A DNA stretch of 64,000 nucleotides from Mycolicibacter kumamotonensis. GTDB taxonomy: Bacteria; Actinomycetota; Actinomycetes; Mycobacteriales; Mycobacteriaceae. The stretch lies in contig NZ_MVHU01000016.1 of the NCBI RefSeq assembly GCF_002086285.1, forward strand, positions 33,496 to 97,495. The letters run 5' to 3'. Shown here in pieces: positions 36,819 through 47,726 of this stretch. How positions within the stretch are numbered: position 1 is the first letter of the stretch; each line of letters starts with the position of its first letter. The notes under the pieces are model-generated. The model ran no database searches. It had not been told where the DNA came from and saw nothing but the letters and a program-made list of their open reading frames with translations. The position numbers and the translations under genes were made by a program.

Positions 36819-36854
36819 CGTCGAAGCCCACCGTGGATCAACCCGTACGGGGTG

Positions 36855-38574
<1,720 letters not shown>

Positions 38575-38645
38575 GTCCAGACCTCCTTGCCGAGACAGCT
38601 CACCGAAAAACATTGACCACGCTGTACACACAATGCGCAGTGGAT

Positions 38646-38683
38646 GTTTCGGCTCCAACGCCGCACCGTTGCGTACATGTCAC
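38646..38683 (-). promoter_or_regulatory. GlnR-type binding box upstream of amt
   Basis: Read on the minus strand, the sequence is GTGAC-6-GCAAC-6-GCGTT-6-GAAAC. This is the a1-n6-b1-n6-a2-n6-b2 layout of actinobacterial GlnR boxes (consensus gTnAC and GaAAC, six-base gaps). Three of four half-sites fit well; the third (GCGTT) is weak. It lies 72-109 bases upstream of the amt start. In mycobacteria GlnR activates the amt-glnK-glnD operon on nitrogen limitation. Confidence 0.75.
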
Positions 38684-38743
38684 AACCTGCTCACACCGCA
38701 ACGCGGCGGTGCAGACGGCGGCGCTACCCCGCTGCGGTCTGAT

Positions 38744-40159
38744 TCACCGCGACAAGTGCTTGAGCGCCAGTCGCGCGGCGTTGGCCCCGCACATGCCGTG
38801 CGCCCCCGGCCCCGGCGGGGTGGCAGCCGAGCAGATGTAGGTGCCGGGAATTCCGGTGCTGTACGGCGAGAGCGTGATGCGCGGCCCAAAAGTCAACTGG
38901 CGGATATCCTTTGCACCGGTCATGATGTCGCCACCCACGAAATTGGGGTTGTAGACCGACATCTCGCTGGTGCTACGCACGGTGAAGCCGACGATGCGGT
39001 CGCGGAAGCCCGGCGCGAACCGCTCGATCTGGGCGATGATCGCGGCGGTGGCGTCGCCGGTGTAGCCGTTGGGCACATGGGCGTAGGTCCACACCGGGTG
39101 CACATTGCCGACGGACCGTTGCGGGTCGGCCAGATACTGCTGACCCACCAGGACGAACGGCCGCTCGGGCATCCGCCCGGCGTGAACGTCGCGTTCGGTG
39201 GCGGCCAGCTCGCGGTGCGTGCCGGCCACATGCACGGTGCCGGCCAGCCGGGCCTCGGCGTTGGTCCACGGCACACCGTCCTCGACGGCGAAGTCGACTT
39301 TGAAAGCACCCGGCCCCCGCCGAAACCGGCGGTAGGCCCGCGCCACCCGGTGTGGCAACCGGTCGCCGAGGATCCGTGCGACGGACTCCGGCGCCAGGTC
39401 GAACAGCGTCACGTCGGCGGGCGGCAGCTGTGATTCGGACTCCACCCGGACTCCGGTCTCAATGGTGCCGCCCAGATCGGTCAGCGCGGCCGCCATCGCA
39501 GTGGCGATCGCCTGTGATCCCCCGGCGGCGACCCCCCAGCCGTGCCGGTGCCCCGCGGTGAGGATGCCCAGCCCGATCGCCGACGTCATCGGATGGTGCA
39601 GCGGCCGAAACGCGTGCGCGGCCACGCCGATGAACAGCGCGCGCGCCTGCGCGGTGGCGAACCACCGGGCTAGCGCCGAGGCGGGCAGCGTCGTCGGGGC
39701 GCCGAACCGGGCCAGGGTCAGCGGATGCTGCGGCAGCCGCAGCAACGGGCCCATGATGTCGGTGTTGAGCGCGTCGAACTGGGCGACCGGACGGCCGAAG
39801 AGTCGTCGCCAGCGGCCGCCGTCGCGGCCCAGGCCGACCGCGGTCTGCTCTACCGACTGGTGCAGCACTCCGGCGCTGCCGTCGTCGAGCGGATGCGCGC
39901 AGTCGACCTGCGGCCAGCGCCACTGCAAGCCGTAGCGGTCCGTATCGAGGCCGGATAGGAACGGTGAGCCGATCGCCATCGGGTGGATGGCCGAGCAGTC
40001 GTCGTGCACCAGGCCCGGCAGGATCGCCTCGCTGCTGCGGGTACCGCCACCGACCTCATCGGCGGCCTCGAGCACCGTGACGTCGACCCCGTGCTGGGCA
40101 AGGGTCACGGCGGCGGCGAGCCCATTGGGCCCACCGCCGACCACGATCGCTGTGCTCAC
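38744..40159 (-). CDS. FAD-dependent oxidoreductase of the phytoene desaturase/CrtI-like family
   Basis: 471 residues. The FAD-binding Rossmann start is AIVVGGGPNGLAAAVTLAQHG followed by the acidic VTVLEAADEVGGGTRS. The C-terminal signature region includes PGTYICSAATPPGPGAHGMCGANAARLAL, the family's second FAD contact (landmark). Such proteins isomerise or desaturate carotenoids or other polyenes; no carotenoid genes are nearby. No signal peptide. Accessory gene between amt and ftsY. The substrate is unknown. Confidence 0.87.
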   Translation of the reverse strand: MSTAIVVGGGPNGLAAAVTLAQHGVDVTVLEAADEVGGGTRSSEAILPGLVHDDCSAIHPMAIGSPFLSGLDTDRYGLQWRWPQVDCAHPLDDGSAGVLHQSVEQTAVGLGRDGGRWRRLFGRPVAQFDALNTDIMGPLLRLPQHPLTLARFGAPTTLPASALARWFATAQARALFIGVAAHAFRPLHHPMTSAIGLGILTAGHRHGWGVAAGGSQAIATAMAAALTDLGGTIETGVRVESESQLPPADVTLFDLAPESVARILGDRLPHRVARAYRRFRRGPGAFKVDFAVEDGVPWTNAEARLAGTVHVAGTHRELAATERDVHAGRMPERPFVLVGQQYLADPQRSVGNVHPVWTYAHVPNGYTGDATAAIIAQIERFAPGFRDRIVGFTVRSTSEMSVYNPNFVGGDIMTGAKDIRQLTFGPRITLSPYSTGIPGTYICSAATPPGPGAHGMCGANAARLALKHLSR

Positions 40160-40197
40160 GCCGACACCTCCTCGTCGGCCGGCATCATACGGCGGCG

Positions 40198-41760
40198 CTA
40201 GGCAGGATTGCCCGGTGCGCCGCCGGCACCGCCGGCGCCGCCCGTTCCGCCGTCATTGGGTTCACCGGGCTGGCCCGCGCCGCCGGGTGCGCCGTCGGTG
40301 GCTCCGCCGTTGCCGCCGTGCCCGCCGTCGCCCCCGGCGCCGATGAAGCCGTTGCCACCGGCCCCTCCGGCAGCACCGGCACCGCCGGCGCTACCCACCA
40401 GGTTGGTCGCCGAGCCACCGTTACCGCCACGGCCGCCGTTAGCGCCGGTCAGACCGCTGCCCCCATCGCCTCCGACGCCTCCGGCACCGCCGTGGCCACC
40501 GGTGGTGCCGTGGCCCGCGTCCCCGCCCGAGCCACCATCGCCTCCGCGGCCCCCGACGCCGAGCGGGTTGTTCAGGCCCGCACCACCCGCGCCACCGGCA
40601 CCGCCGTCACCGTCGACACCGGCCTGACCCGCCCCGCCGATCCAGGCGATGTTGGCGCCGGCCGCTCCGGCCCGGCCACCGTCGCCGCCGTTGCCGCCGT
40701 TGCCGCCCATGGGCTGGGAGGCCGTGCCGGCCGAACCGGCGGCGCCGACTCCCCCGGTACCACCGTCGCCGCCGTCACCGCTGATGCCCAGGAACCACCC
40801 GGCCTTGCCGCCGACACCGCCATTGCCGGCGTCACCGCCGTTGAGTGCGGTCACCACCGACCCGTTGACACCGGCCCAGCCGGAGCCGCCGCGGCCGCCG
40901 GCTCCGCCGAAGCCCCAACCGGCCCGGGCATCGCCCCCGGAACCGCCGTCGCCGCCGTCGTGCGCCACCAGCTTCGAGCCGTCGAGCGTGTCGTGGAAAC
41001 CGGTACCGCCCTGGCCTCCGGCACCGCCGTCACCGAACCACAAACCGCCCGCGCCGCCCTGGCCACCGGCACCGGCCTCGACCACCGTGCCGTCGGAGCC
41101 CAGGTAGGCGGCGGCTCCCTGACCACCGGCACCACCGTTGCCGAACAGGCCGGCATCACCGCCGGCACCGCCCACGCCACCGTCAACCCCGGCCACGCCC
41201 GCCGCACCGGTGCCTCCGTCTCCGAACAGGAACCCGCCGTCACCGAGGTCTCCCAGACCGAGCCAGCCGAACAGCGAGTTGTTGGTGCCGTTGAAGCCGT
41301 CGATGCCGTCGCCGATCAGATCCCGGCCGAACATCAGCACCCACGGCGTGTTGATCACATCGATCAGCAGCTGGTTGCCCGCGTTGTGCAGGAAGCTCTC
41401 CAGAGCCTGATGGACCGGGAGATAGAAGGCGTCCTGGTAGAGCTGCGCCCAGTCGGCCGGCTCGAACGCGTTGAAGTCGACCGAGCCGATGTCGGCCGGA
41501 TCGAAACTGGCCACGCCGATGTCGTTCGGGTCGAAGCCGGCCACTCCGATGTCGTTCGGGTCGAAACCGGCCGGGCTGAGGTCAGACAGGTCGAACCAGG
41601 AGGCGGGGTCGAAGAAATCGACATCGGCCTGGGCCGACGGTGCGGTCGCCATGGGCGCGAGGGCGAGCGCCAACGCCGCTGCGGCACCTCCCACGGCACG
41701 ACACAACCGGCCGGCGGCGGTAGGACCGCGCTGCCCGGTATAGCGACGACGACGATTCAT
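40198..41760 (-). CDS. PGRS-repeat protein with a Sec signal peptide instead of a PE domain
   Basis: 520 residues. Residues 1-45 look like a Sec signal peptide: arginine-rich start ([10 protein letters not shown]), hydrophobic [15 protein letters not shown], and AQA|DV as cleavage site. Residues 46-140 are an acidic, aromatic region with three ten-residue repeats ([10 protein letters not shown]). From about 155 to the end are over 60 GGxGG-type PGRS repeats (GGAGGDAG and similar). There is no PE domain and no YxxxD/E signal. PGRS tails normally ride on PE domains via ESX-5; here another export route must apply. The downstream gene pair is similar in this respect. Confidence 0.88.
   Translation of the reverse strand: MNRRRRYTGQRGPTAAGRLCRAVGGAAAALALALAPMATAPSAQADVDFFDPASWFDLSDLSPAGFDPNDIGVAGFDPNDIGVASFDPADIGSVDFNAFEPADWAQLYQDAFYLPVHQALESFLHNAGNQLLIDVINTPWVLMFGRDLIGDGIDGFNGTNNSLFGWLGLGDLGDGGFLFGDGGTGAAGVAGVDGGVGGAGGDAGLFGNGGAGGQGAAAYLGSDGTVVEAGAGGQGGAGGLWFGDGGAGGQGGTGFHDTLDGSKLVAHDGGDGGSGGDARAGWGFGGAGGRGGSGWAGVNGSVVTALNGGDAGNGGVGGKAGWFLGISGDGGDGGTGGVGAAGSAGTASQPMGGNGGNGGDGGRAGAAGANIAWIGGAGQAGVDGDGGAGGAGGAGLNNPLGVGGRGGDGGSGGDAGHGTTGGHGGAGGVGGDGGSGLTGANGGRGGNGGSATNLVGSAGGAGAAGGAGGNGFIGAGGDGGHGGNGGATDGAPGGAGQPGEPNDGGTGGAGGAGGAPGNPA
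41479..41568 (-). repeat. Three 30-base tandem repeats coding [14 protein letters not shown] units
   Basis: Residues 65-94 of the PGRS protein are three successive ten-residue units: [20 protein letters not shown] and [10 protein letters not shown]. The first two match in protein. The DNA repeats with a 30-base period. It lies between the signal peptide and the PGRS region. Confidence 0.8.
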
Positions 41761-41823
41761 TTCGATAGACCTTTCTGCGACTGTTCTGTGCCGACTGGCT
41801 CTGTGCCGACTGGCCGAGCGGGC

Positions 41824-43158
41824 TCAGGCGGGGGCGATCGTGTCCAGGCCGAGCAGGTCGGCGACCCAGGAGACGTCGGGATCGCCGTCCACCGGGGACC
41901 CGAGGGAGTTCAGGACGTCCGACGTGTCCGCAGGGTCGGTGGCCATGGCCGAACCGCCGAACCACGAACCGGTGTCCTGGATGTCGAAAATGACGCGCTG
42001 CGCCGCGGTCAAGATCGTCGAGAACAGCTCGTCCCCGAGGAATCCCCCGGGCAGATAGGTGTTCAGATTCTGCAGTTCCTTGAACGCGTCCTGGATCCCC
42101 TGCGTCCAGGCGTTGGCCAGCGCTGAGGTGATGTCGGCCAAGCTGATGTTGCTCGGCAACAGGTCCCAGCTGATGGTGGTGGGCACGTTGGCCGGGCCCT
42201 GGTTCCAGCCTTCGGTGAGACTGCCGTATCCCAGGTTCACCAGGATGCGCATGCTCGGTTCCAGCAGCGCGGCCAGGGGGGCGCCCCAGACCGGGTTGAG
42301 CCGCAACAGCTCCAGCAGCGGCAGGTGCTCGCTGGGAATCATGTAGTAATTGGTGAGACTGTCCGGGTCGGTGGTGTCCAATTGAATCGCGTTGGCGATG
42401 TCGTCGGGGCTCAGGCCCAAATATCCGATGTGCTGCGTGAACATGCCGGCAATGGCGTTCAGAGTCGACAGCAGGTTCAGCGGATACCGGGGGAAGTCGG
42501 CGTAGCCGTCGTACTCGAGGGTGTAGACGTCGGTGGTGAAGTAGTCCGGAGTCGGGTGACCGAGAGTCAATCCGTTCCAGAAAGTGACGTCGCCATCCCA
42601 GAGGTTGAGCATTTCAACGATGCCGCCATTGGGGTTGGCGGCGTTGCCGACCAGCACGAAGTGAACGTCCTCCGCCGACACGCCCTGGTGGTAGAGCTGC
42701 TCCATCGTCATCGACGACATCGCCGCACTCTGGGAGTAACCGAACACGTACACCGGGTTGTCGGCGTTTACCTGGCCGGTGGCGATCTCCTGGTTGATCG
42801 CCTCGGCCAGGATCTGGGCGCCTTGGACTTCCGAGACGTTTCCCGGGAAGTACAACTGGGGCGTGAACAGTGATTGCGCGGTACCGGTGAAGCCGTGCGG
42901 CTGCAAATAGAACAAGTCGGCAGCGTTAACATAACCGTCCGACGGCAACGGAATACCGCTGCCGCCCATAACGAATGCGGTAGCGCCACCGGTCAACTGC
43001 ACGGCCGGGGGCGACGCAGCGGACGATCGCCCGGTCAGCGGCGACATGCCGACCATGCCGGCAAAGACCGCGAAAATGCTTACGGCAGCGACGACTACGC
43101 GTCTACGGCGGGGCGCACGCGTCCCTCCCGTGCCCGACATCGCGACCAGCTGTGCCAT
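41824..43158 (-). CDS. Secreted or membrane-anchored PE-PPE-domain serine hydrolase
   Basis: 444 residues from ATG 43158, with GGGAGA shortly before it. A basic N-terminus (RAPRRRR, 14-20) and a hydrophobic stretch (21-40) form a signal peptide or anchor. The rest is a PE-PPE (alpha/beta hydrolase) domain: FVMGGSGIPLPSDGYVNAAD, the nucleophile S142 in GYSQS, LVGNAANPNGG with the acid region, and EYDGYADFPRYPLNLLS. In other mycobacteria this domain follows a PE or PPE domain; here it has neither. Lipase or esterase activity is plausible. It lies 63 bases upstream of the PGRS gene on the same strand. Confidence 0.88.
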   Translation of the reverse strand: MAQLVAMSGTGGTRAPRRRRVVVAAVSIFAVFAGMVGMSPLTGRSSAASPPAVQLTGGATAFVMGGSGIPLPSDGYVNAADLFYLQPHGFTGTAQSLFTPQLYFPGNVSEVQGAQILAEAINQEIATGQVNADNPVYVFGYSQSAAMSSMTMEQLYHQGVSAEDVHFVLVGNAANPNGGIVEMLNLWDGDVTFWNGLTLGHPTPDYFTTDVYTLEYDGYADFPRYPLNLLSTLNAIAGMFTQHIGYLGLSPDDIANAIQLDTTDPDSLTNYYMIPSEHLPLLELLRLNPVWGAPLAALLEPSMRILVNLGYGSLTEGWNQGPANVPTTISWDLLPSNISLADITSALANAWTQGIQDAFKELQNLNTYLPGGFLGDELFSTILTAAQRVIFDIQDTGSWFGGSAMATDPADTSDVLNSLGSPVDGDPDVSWVADLLGLDTIAPA

Positions 43159-43355
43159 GAAATCTCCCAACCACTGACCCTGCGGCCGAATCGTTACCTG
43201 ATCGAAATTAGACCACCCGCAACAGTTTTAGTCAGTCGTTCCGCCGAACGCCAGCCAGCCTGACATAACCTTAGTTATTGGGACATTGTGATAATGCCGG
43301 CCATTTCCCACGTCCGAAAACCGGGCCGGAAAGGCGTCCGCGTAAAGTGTCTGCC

Positions 43356-44132
43356 GTGGATATAAACGGAGCAAGCGCGATCGTAACCGGTGGCGCATCA
43401 GGAATCGGTGCGGCAACCGCCCGCCAATTGGCCGACAAGGGCGCCCGGGTCGTGGTGGCCGACCTGCAGGCGGACAAGGGTGAGGCGCTGGCCCACGAGA
43501 TCGGCGGGGTGTTCGTGCCGGTGGACGTGACCAGCACCGAGCAGATCATCGATGCCGTCAACACCGCCGCAGATCTCGGGCCGCTACGGGCGCTGGTGAA
43601 TTCGGCCGGTATCGGCTGGGCACAGCGCACCATCGGCAAAGACGGTGAGTTCGACTCGGCGCACAGCCTGGACGCCTACCGAAAGGTGCTGGAGATCAAC
43701 CTGGTCGGCACCTTCGACTGCATCCGGATCGCGGCCACCGCGATGAGCCGCAACGAACTGACCGACACCGGCGAGCGGGGCGCGATCGTCAACATGACCA
43801 GCGTCGCGGCCTTCGACGGCCAGATCGGCCAGGCCGCCTACTCGTCGTCCAAGGGCGGCGTCGTGGGCCTGACCCTGCCGGTGGCCCGTGACCTGTCCGC
43901 GGTCGGCATCCGGGTGAACACCGTCGCGCCGGGCCTGATCGACACCCCGATCTACGGCGAGGGCGAGGCCTCGGAGGCGTTCAAGGCCAAGCTGGGTGAG
44001 TCCGTGCTGTTCCCGCACCGCCTCGGCAAGCCCGAGGAGCTCGCATCGATGGTGATCGAGTTGCTCACCAACTCTTACATGAACGCCGAGGTCGTCCGGG
44101 TGGACGGTGGCATCCGGATGCCACCGAAGTAA
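43356..44132 (+). CDS. Short-chain dehydrogenase, 3-hydroxyacyl-CoA dehydrogenase type-2-like
   Basis: 258 residues from GTG 43356. A -10-like TAAAGT at 43343-43348, seven bases ahead, suggests a leaderless transcript. NAD-binding [12 protein letters not shown] motif (NSAGIGWA), catalytic Ser in [10 protein letters not shown], and Y-S-S-S-K. It resembles the mammalian HSD10 and mycobacterial fadB-like SDR group that oxidises 3-hydroxyacyl-CoA or hydroxysteroids. A perfect small inverted repeat (ATAAC-CTTA-GTTAT) is at 43265-43278 in the gap to the divergent hydrolase gene. A strong terminator follows the gene. Confidence 0.9.
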   Translation: MDINGASAIVTGGASGIGAATARQLADKGARVVVADLQADKGEALAHEIGGVFVPVDVTSTEQIIDAVNTAADLGPLRALVNSAGIGWAQRTIGKDGEFDSAHSLDAYRKVLEINLVGTFDCIRIAATAMSRNELTDTGERGAIVNMTSVAAFDGQIGQAAYSSSKGGVVGLTLPVARDLSAVGIRVNTVAPGLIDTPIYGEGEASEAFKAKLGESVLFPHRLGKPEELASMVIELLTNSYMNAEVVRVDGGIRMPPK

Positions 44133-44143
44133 TTTCGTCCCGA

Positions 44144-44184
44144 AACGGCAGGCTCCCCCGGCACCGGTGGGGGCCTGCCGTTTT
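44144..44184. terminator. Bidirectional rho-independent terminator
   Basis: Inverted arms AACGGCAGGC (44144-44153) and GCCTGCCGTT (44173-44182), with the inner arms CCCCC (44155-44159) and GGGGG (44169-44173). TTTT at 44181-44184 follows on the plus strand. AAA at 44143-44145 provides a short U-run for the minus strand. It sits between the converging SDR and DUF4267 genes and reaches the DUF4267 stop. Confidence 0.85.
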
Positions 44185-44573
44185 CAGTTGGCCGGGCCGG
44201 ATCTGCTCGGGCGACGCGTGGCACCCCAGAGCCCAACGCCGATGCCCAGGATCGCTCCGCCCAGGCCGATGATCTGCTGACCGCGTTTGAGGTCGGCGTG
44301 CACGCTGATCCCGCCCAGTAGGTCGGCCGCGTCAGCACCGCCGGAGGCCAGAAACCAGCCGCGGGTGTCTCGGCCGCCGATGGCTGCGTACAGCAGTAGG
44401 CCCCCGATCAGCGCGTCGCGGTAGCCCATCGACCGGAGCAGCAGCCGGGCGGACGGCCCAGGATCGTCCGGCTCTCCCCATATTCGGTTGGCCCGCAGGG
44501 GATCAACCAGAAACGAGACTCCCGAGGCCAGCCGGATACTGCCGGCGAGCAGCGCGGCGCGGTCCTTCACCAT
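44184..44573 (-). CDS. DUF4267 small membrane protein
   Basis: 129 residues. Three or four hydrophobic segments (AALLAGSIRLASGVSFLVDP, LIGGLLLYAAIG, GGADAADLLGGIS, IIGLGGAILGIGVGLWG). The arrangement, with SMGYRDALIGGLLLYA and the D-A-D middle, matches DUF4267, which has no known function. A short arginine/serine-rich tail ends it. No nearby partner is evident; the Nudix gene starts 37 bases upstream on the same strand. Confidence 0.72.
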   Translation of the reverse strand: MVKDRAALLAGSIRLASGVSFLVDPLRANRIWGEPDDPGPSARLLLRSMGYRDALIGGLLLYAAIGGRDTRGWFLASGGADAADLLGGISVHADLKRGQQIIGLGGAILGIGVGLWGATRRPSRSGPAN

Positions 44574-44609
44574 GGACCGCAGCCTAAGGCGGGACGGGCA
44601 TGCCCGGGG

Positions 44610-45329
44610 TTATTTCCAGGCGAACACCGGTTGCTCCAGCTCGTCGACCCGGTCATGTCTCCCCTCCAGGCACAACCACCGCAATTGCAGCAGCACCGCA
44701 CCCGTGGGCGCGTGGATGAGGTCGTTGCCCAAGGGGATCTGCACGACCGGACGCGAGCTCTCCGGGATCGAGATGAAGCGCGGGGAATCGTCGCGTTGCA
44801 ATTGGTGCAGCCCTACCCGGTAGGCCGCAACCACCTCCTCGGGCGCGGGCCGCGGGTCAAGGCGCCCGCCGCCCCAGATCACCACCGGGCTGATGACGTA
44901 TCCCGAGCGTGTCGGGTAGTCGTCGAGCAGGCCCAGCACCGCTGAATCGGGCAGTCTGATGCCGACCTCCTCGTCCAACTCCCGCAGCGCGGCGTCGACC
45001 GCGGTTTCGCCGGGATCCAGCCGGCCCCCCGGCAACGCCCACTGGGCGGCGTGCGAGGTGAGACGAGACGCTCTGCGGCACAGCAGGAAGGCAGCGCCTC
45101 CGGACACATCGACCATGCGGCCGTCGAGTCCCGCCTGCGGCATGGGCCGCCCGTCCATCCAGTCGTCCACCGGCGCCGGGTCCACCCGGTCTTCGCCGAC
45201 CTCGGAGTCCACGATCACCACCGCGACCGCCGCGTGCCGCTTCGACGGGTCGGTCACGGCGCGGCGGTCGTGCGCGCCCAGGTGTGCCCGGATCCGCTCC
45301 CGCAGCACCTCGTCATAGCTGATCGTCAT
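44610..45329 (-). CDS. Nudix hydrolase, coenzyme A pyrophosphatase-like
   Basis: 239 residues. The Nudix box G-x5-E-x7-RELDEEVGI is complete: GRLDPGETAVDAALRELDEEVGI read as landmarks from G to I. The preceding ALPGG is standard. An extra N-terminal region of about 80 residues (SYDEVLRERIRAHLGAHDRRAV) and a conserved C-terminal part hint at the CoA-pyrophosphatase subgroup, but the UPF0035 motif is not clear. It hydrolyses nucleotide-X diphosphates. Substrate unproven. Confidence 0.88.
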   Translation of the reverse strand: MTISYDEVLRERIRAHLGAHDRRAVTDPSKRHAAVAVVIVDSEVGEDRVDPAPVDDWMDGRPMPQAGLDGRMVDVSGGAAFLLCRRASRLTSHAAQWALPGGRLDPGETAVDAALRELDEEVGIRLPDSAVLGLLDDYPTRSGYVISPVVIWGGGRLDPRPAPEEVVAAYRVGLHQLQRDDSPRFISIPESSRPVVQIPLGNDLIHAPTGAVLLQLRWLCLEGRHDRVDELEQPVFAWK

Positions 45330-45361
45330 CGCTTGACCATAGGCAGTGCCGCGGGCCGCGA

Positions 45362-46333
45362 TCAGCCGGCGTTACGCGCCAGGTTGATGGCGTACTCGCT
45401 GACGAAGTGCCCCGCGGCGGGTTCACCGGCGCCGCAACTGCCGTCGGACTCCCCGACCCGCTTGACCCACAGGTAGGCGTCGGCGTGTGCACCGGCGGTG
45501 TTGGCGGTAGGCGGCGTGCCCAGAGCGCGCCCACTGGGGTTGCACCAGCCGTAGGGATCGCCCTCTGCCGGGCCGGCACCGTTGCGGGAGGTGTCGATGA
45601 CGTAGTGCTTGCCGCCGGTCATCCCGGAAATCTCTTCGCCGTAACCGATCTGCTCTTCGGTGGTGAAGTAGTTCGTGGTGTTGAGAGAGAAACCGCGGGC
45701 GCGCCCCACCCCGGCCTGGTTGAGCCGGTTGGCCATTTCGCCGGCGTTCACCCAGCGCGAGTGCCCGGCGTCGACGTAGACCGCGGTGGCCGGGTTACGG
45801 CCCAACGTATCCACGGCGTAGCTGATCAGGTCGAAGCGCTCCTGGCGCGCATCACCGGAGAGGCAGTCGGACATCGCCAGGGCGTCGGGCTCGAGGATGA
45901 CCGCGGCCGGGTTGCCGCCGATACCGTCGGCGATCCCGTCGACCCAGGCGCGATAGGACGCTCCGGAGGAGAATCCGCCGGCGGCGTAGCTGCCGCAGTC
46001 ACGGTGCGGGATGGCGTAGAGCACCAGCACCGGCATGGCGCCGGCCGCGGCCGCCGCCCCGGTGTGCCGGGCCACCGTTGCGCCGACCGAGTCGGGCGAA
46101 AACGCCTGGTCGAGCCAGTATGCCTGCGGTGTGTTGGCGACTCGGGCCAGCTCGGCGCTGTCGGGTTGAGCGTTGGCGGCATGCATCGCCTTCGAGATGG
46201 GATCGACGTAGAAGGGCATGCCGGCCAGCGGGTTGTCCCCGTCGGCGAGGGCCGGAGCGGCGCCGACCAGGGCCGCGACAGTCAACAGAGGGGCGAGACG
46301 GCGCGCGAGGGCACCAGATCCTGAGGGGAGCAT
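45362..46333 (-). CDS. Secreted glycoside hydrolase family 6 protein (CelA-like cellulase)
   Basis: 323 residues. Signal peptide to about A30 (APALA|DGDNP). GH6 blocks: YAIPHRDCGSYAAGG (the aspartate D112 in RDC is the probable proton donor), AVILEPDALAMSDC, SLNTTNYFTT, DTSRNGAGP, and LWVKRVGESDGSCG with the last catalytic-site aspartate. Family members cleave beta-1,4-glucans as cellobiohydrolase or endoglucanase. Mycobacteria keep such cellulases, possibly for biofilm cellulose or host-plant or amoebal material. A -10-like TAATTT (minus strand, 46340-46345) close to the ATG suggests leaderless translation. Confidence 0.9.
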   Translation of the reverse strand: MLPSGSGALARRLAPLLTVAALVGAAPALADGDNPLAGMPFYVDPISKAMHAANAQPDSAELARVANTPQAYWLDQAFSPDSVGATVARHTGAAAAAGAMPVLVLYAIPHRDCGSYAAGGFSSGASYRAWVDGIADGIGGNPAAVILEPDALAMSDCLSGDARQERFDLISYAVDTLGRNPATAVYVDAGHSRWVNAGEMANRLNQAGVGRARGFSLNTTNYFTTEEQIGYGEEISGMTGGKHYVIDTSRNGAGPAEGDPYGWCNPSGRALGTPPTANTAGAHADAYLWVKRVGESDGSCGAGEPAAGHFVSEYAINLARNAG

Positions 46334-46409
46334 AGGGAAAAATTACCGTAGCGGCCGACCCCGGATAACAGGGTGGTCACGATCGGCGCCGGGCACTCAG
46401 CCCAGCCGC

Positions 46410-47687
46410 TCAGCCCAGCAAAGCGTCGACGAAGGCCGCCGGCTCGAACGGCGCCAGATCATCGGGGCCCTCGCCGAGGCCCACCAGCTTGACCGGAACC
46501 CCCAGCTCTTGCTGCACCCGGAATACGATGCCGCCCTTGGCGGTGCCGTCCAGTTTGGTCAGCACCACCCCGGTGATGTCGACGACGTCGGCGAACACCC
46601 TGGCCTGCGCCAAACCGTTCTGCCCGATGGTGGCATCGAGCACCAGCAGCACCTCGTCGACTGCGGCGCGGCGGGTCACCACGCGCTTGACCTTGCCCAG
46701 TTCATCCATCAAGCCGGTCTTGGTATGCAACCGGCCGGCGGTGTCGATGACCACCACGTCGGCCCCGGCCGCAACGCCCTTGTCGACGGCGTCGAACGCG
46801 ACCGAGGCCGGGTCGGCGCCCTCGGGGCCGCGCACCACTTCGGCGCCCACCCGCGCCGCCCAGGTCTGCAGCTGGTCGGCCGCGGCGGCCCGGAACGTGT
46901 CGGCGGCACCCAGCACCACGCGGCGGCCATCGGCGACCAGCACCCGGGCCAGTTTGCCGACGGTGGTGGTCTTGCCGGTGCCGTTGACCCCGACCACCAG
47001 CAGCACCGAGGGGTGCTCGTCGTGCGGCAGCGCCCGAATGGAGCGATCCAGGTCAGGCCGCAGCTCCCCGATGAGCACCTCACGCAGCACCGCACGAGCG
47101 TCGGCTTCGGTGCGCACCTGCCCGCCGGCCAGCCGTTCGCGCAGCTGTGCGACCACCGATTCGGTGACGGTGGGGCCCAGGTCGGACACCAGCAGGGTGT
47201 CCTCGACGTCCTGCCAGGAGTCCTCGTCCAGGTCGCCGCCGCCGAGCAGCCCCAGCATGCTGCGCCCCAACGCGTTCTGCGACTTGGCCAACCTGCCGCG
47301 CAGGCGCTGCATCCGGCCTTCGACCGGCTCGATGGTCGGCGCGGGGGCCGGTTCGGGGGCCGGTTCGACGGCTTCGGCGGGCGGTGCTTGGGGTGCGGGC
47401 GGCGCTTCGGGGAGGTCGACGTCGGTGATGGTGCGCCGGGGGGCGTCCCGGGGCACGGTCGCGTCGTCGCCGATGACGGGGGCTGGTGCCTCCTCGGTTC
47501 GGCTGAACGTGATCCCCGAGGAGGCGGCGTAGCCGCCCGAGCGGTCCAGGCTCTCGCGCTGCGGCGCCGACAGGCTGATGCGCCGGCGACGGTGCCGCAC
47601 CAGGCCCAGGATTAACGCGGTGATGAGAACTAGGGCGGCGACGACGCCGACGACGATCCACAGACTTTGAGACGACACGCCCGCCAT
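46410..47687 (-). CDS. ftsY: Signal recognition particle receptor FtsY
   Basis: 425 residues from ATG 47687. An N-terminal membrane helix (LWIVVGVVAALVLITALILGL) anchors it; this is typical of actinobacterial FtsY. An acidic, alanine/proline-rich A domain (about 45-125) follows, then the NG GTPase domain with GVNGTGKTTTVGKLA, GAADTFRAAAADQL, DTAGRLHTK and TKLDGTAKGG. It is the partner of Ffh. It starts 39 bases after smc ends, on the same strand, as in M. tuberculosis. Confidence 0.96.
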   Translation of the reverse strand: MAGVSSQSLWIVVGVVAALVLITALILGLVRHRRRRISLSAPQRESLDRSGGYAASSGITFSRTEEAPAPVIGDDATVPRDAPRRTITDVDLPEAPPAPQAPPAEAVEPAPEPAPAPTIEPVEGRMQRLRGRLAKSQNALGRSMLGLLGGGDLDEDSWQDVEDTLLVSDLGPTVTESVVAQLRERLAGGQVRTEADARAVLREVLIGELRPDLDRSIRALPHDEHPSVLLVVGVNGTGKTTTVGKLARVLVADGRRVVLGAADTFRAAAADQLQTWAARVGAEVVRGPEGADPASVAFDAVDKGVAAGADVVVIDTAGRLHTKTGLMDELGKVKRVVTRRAAVDEVLLVLDATIGQNGLAQARVFADVVDITGVVLTKLDGTAKGGIVFRVQQELGVPVKLVGLGEGPDDLAPFEPAAFVDALLG

Positions 47688-47726
47688 TGTGGCAGCAGGT
47701 GTCCCGGCGGGACTCAACGCCGGGTT

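Noticed and set aside
40198..41700. PGRS DNA repeats as a possible CRISPR array
   Set aside because: The repeats are coding, short, degenerate and without constant spacers.
40318..42126. A 602-residue plus-strand open frame opposite the PGRS gene
   Set aside because: A consequence of the GGxGG repeats, which keep other frames open. The minus-strand frame has a signal peptide and a recognisable repeat type.
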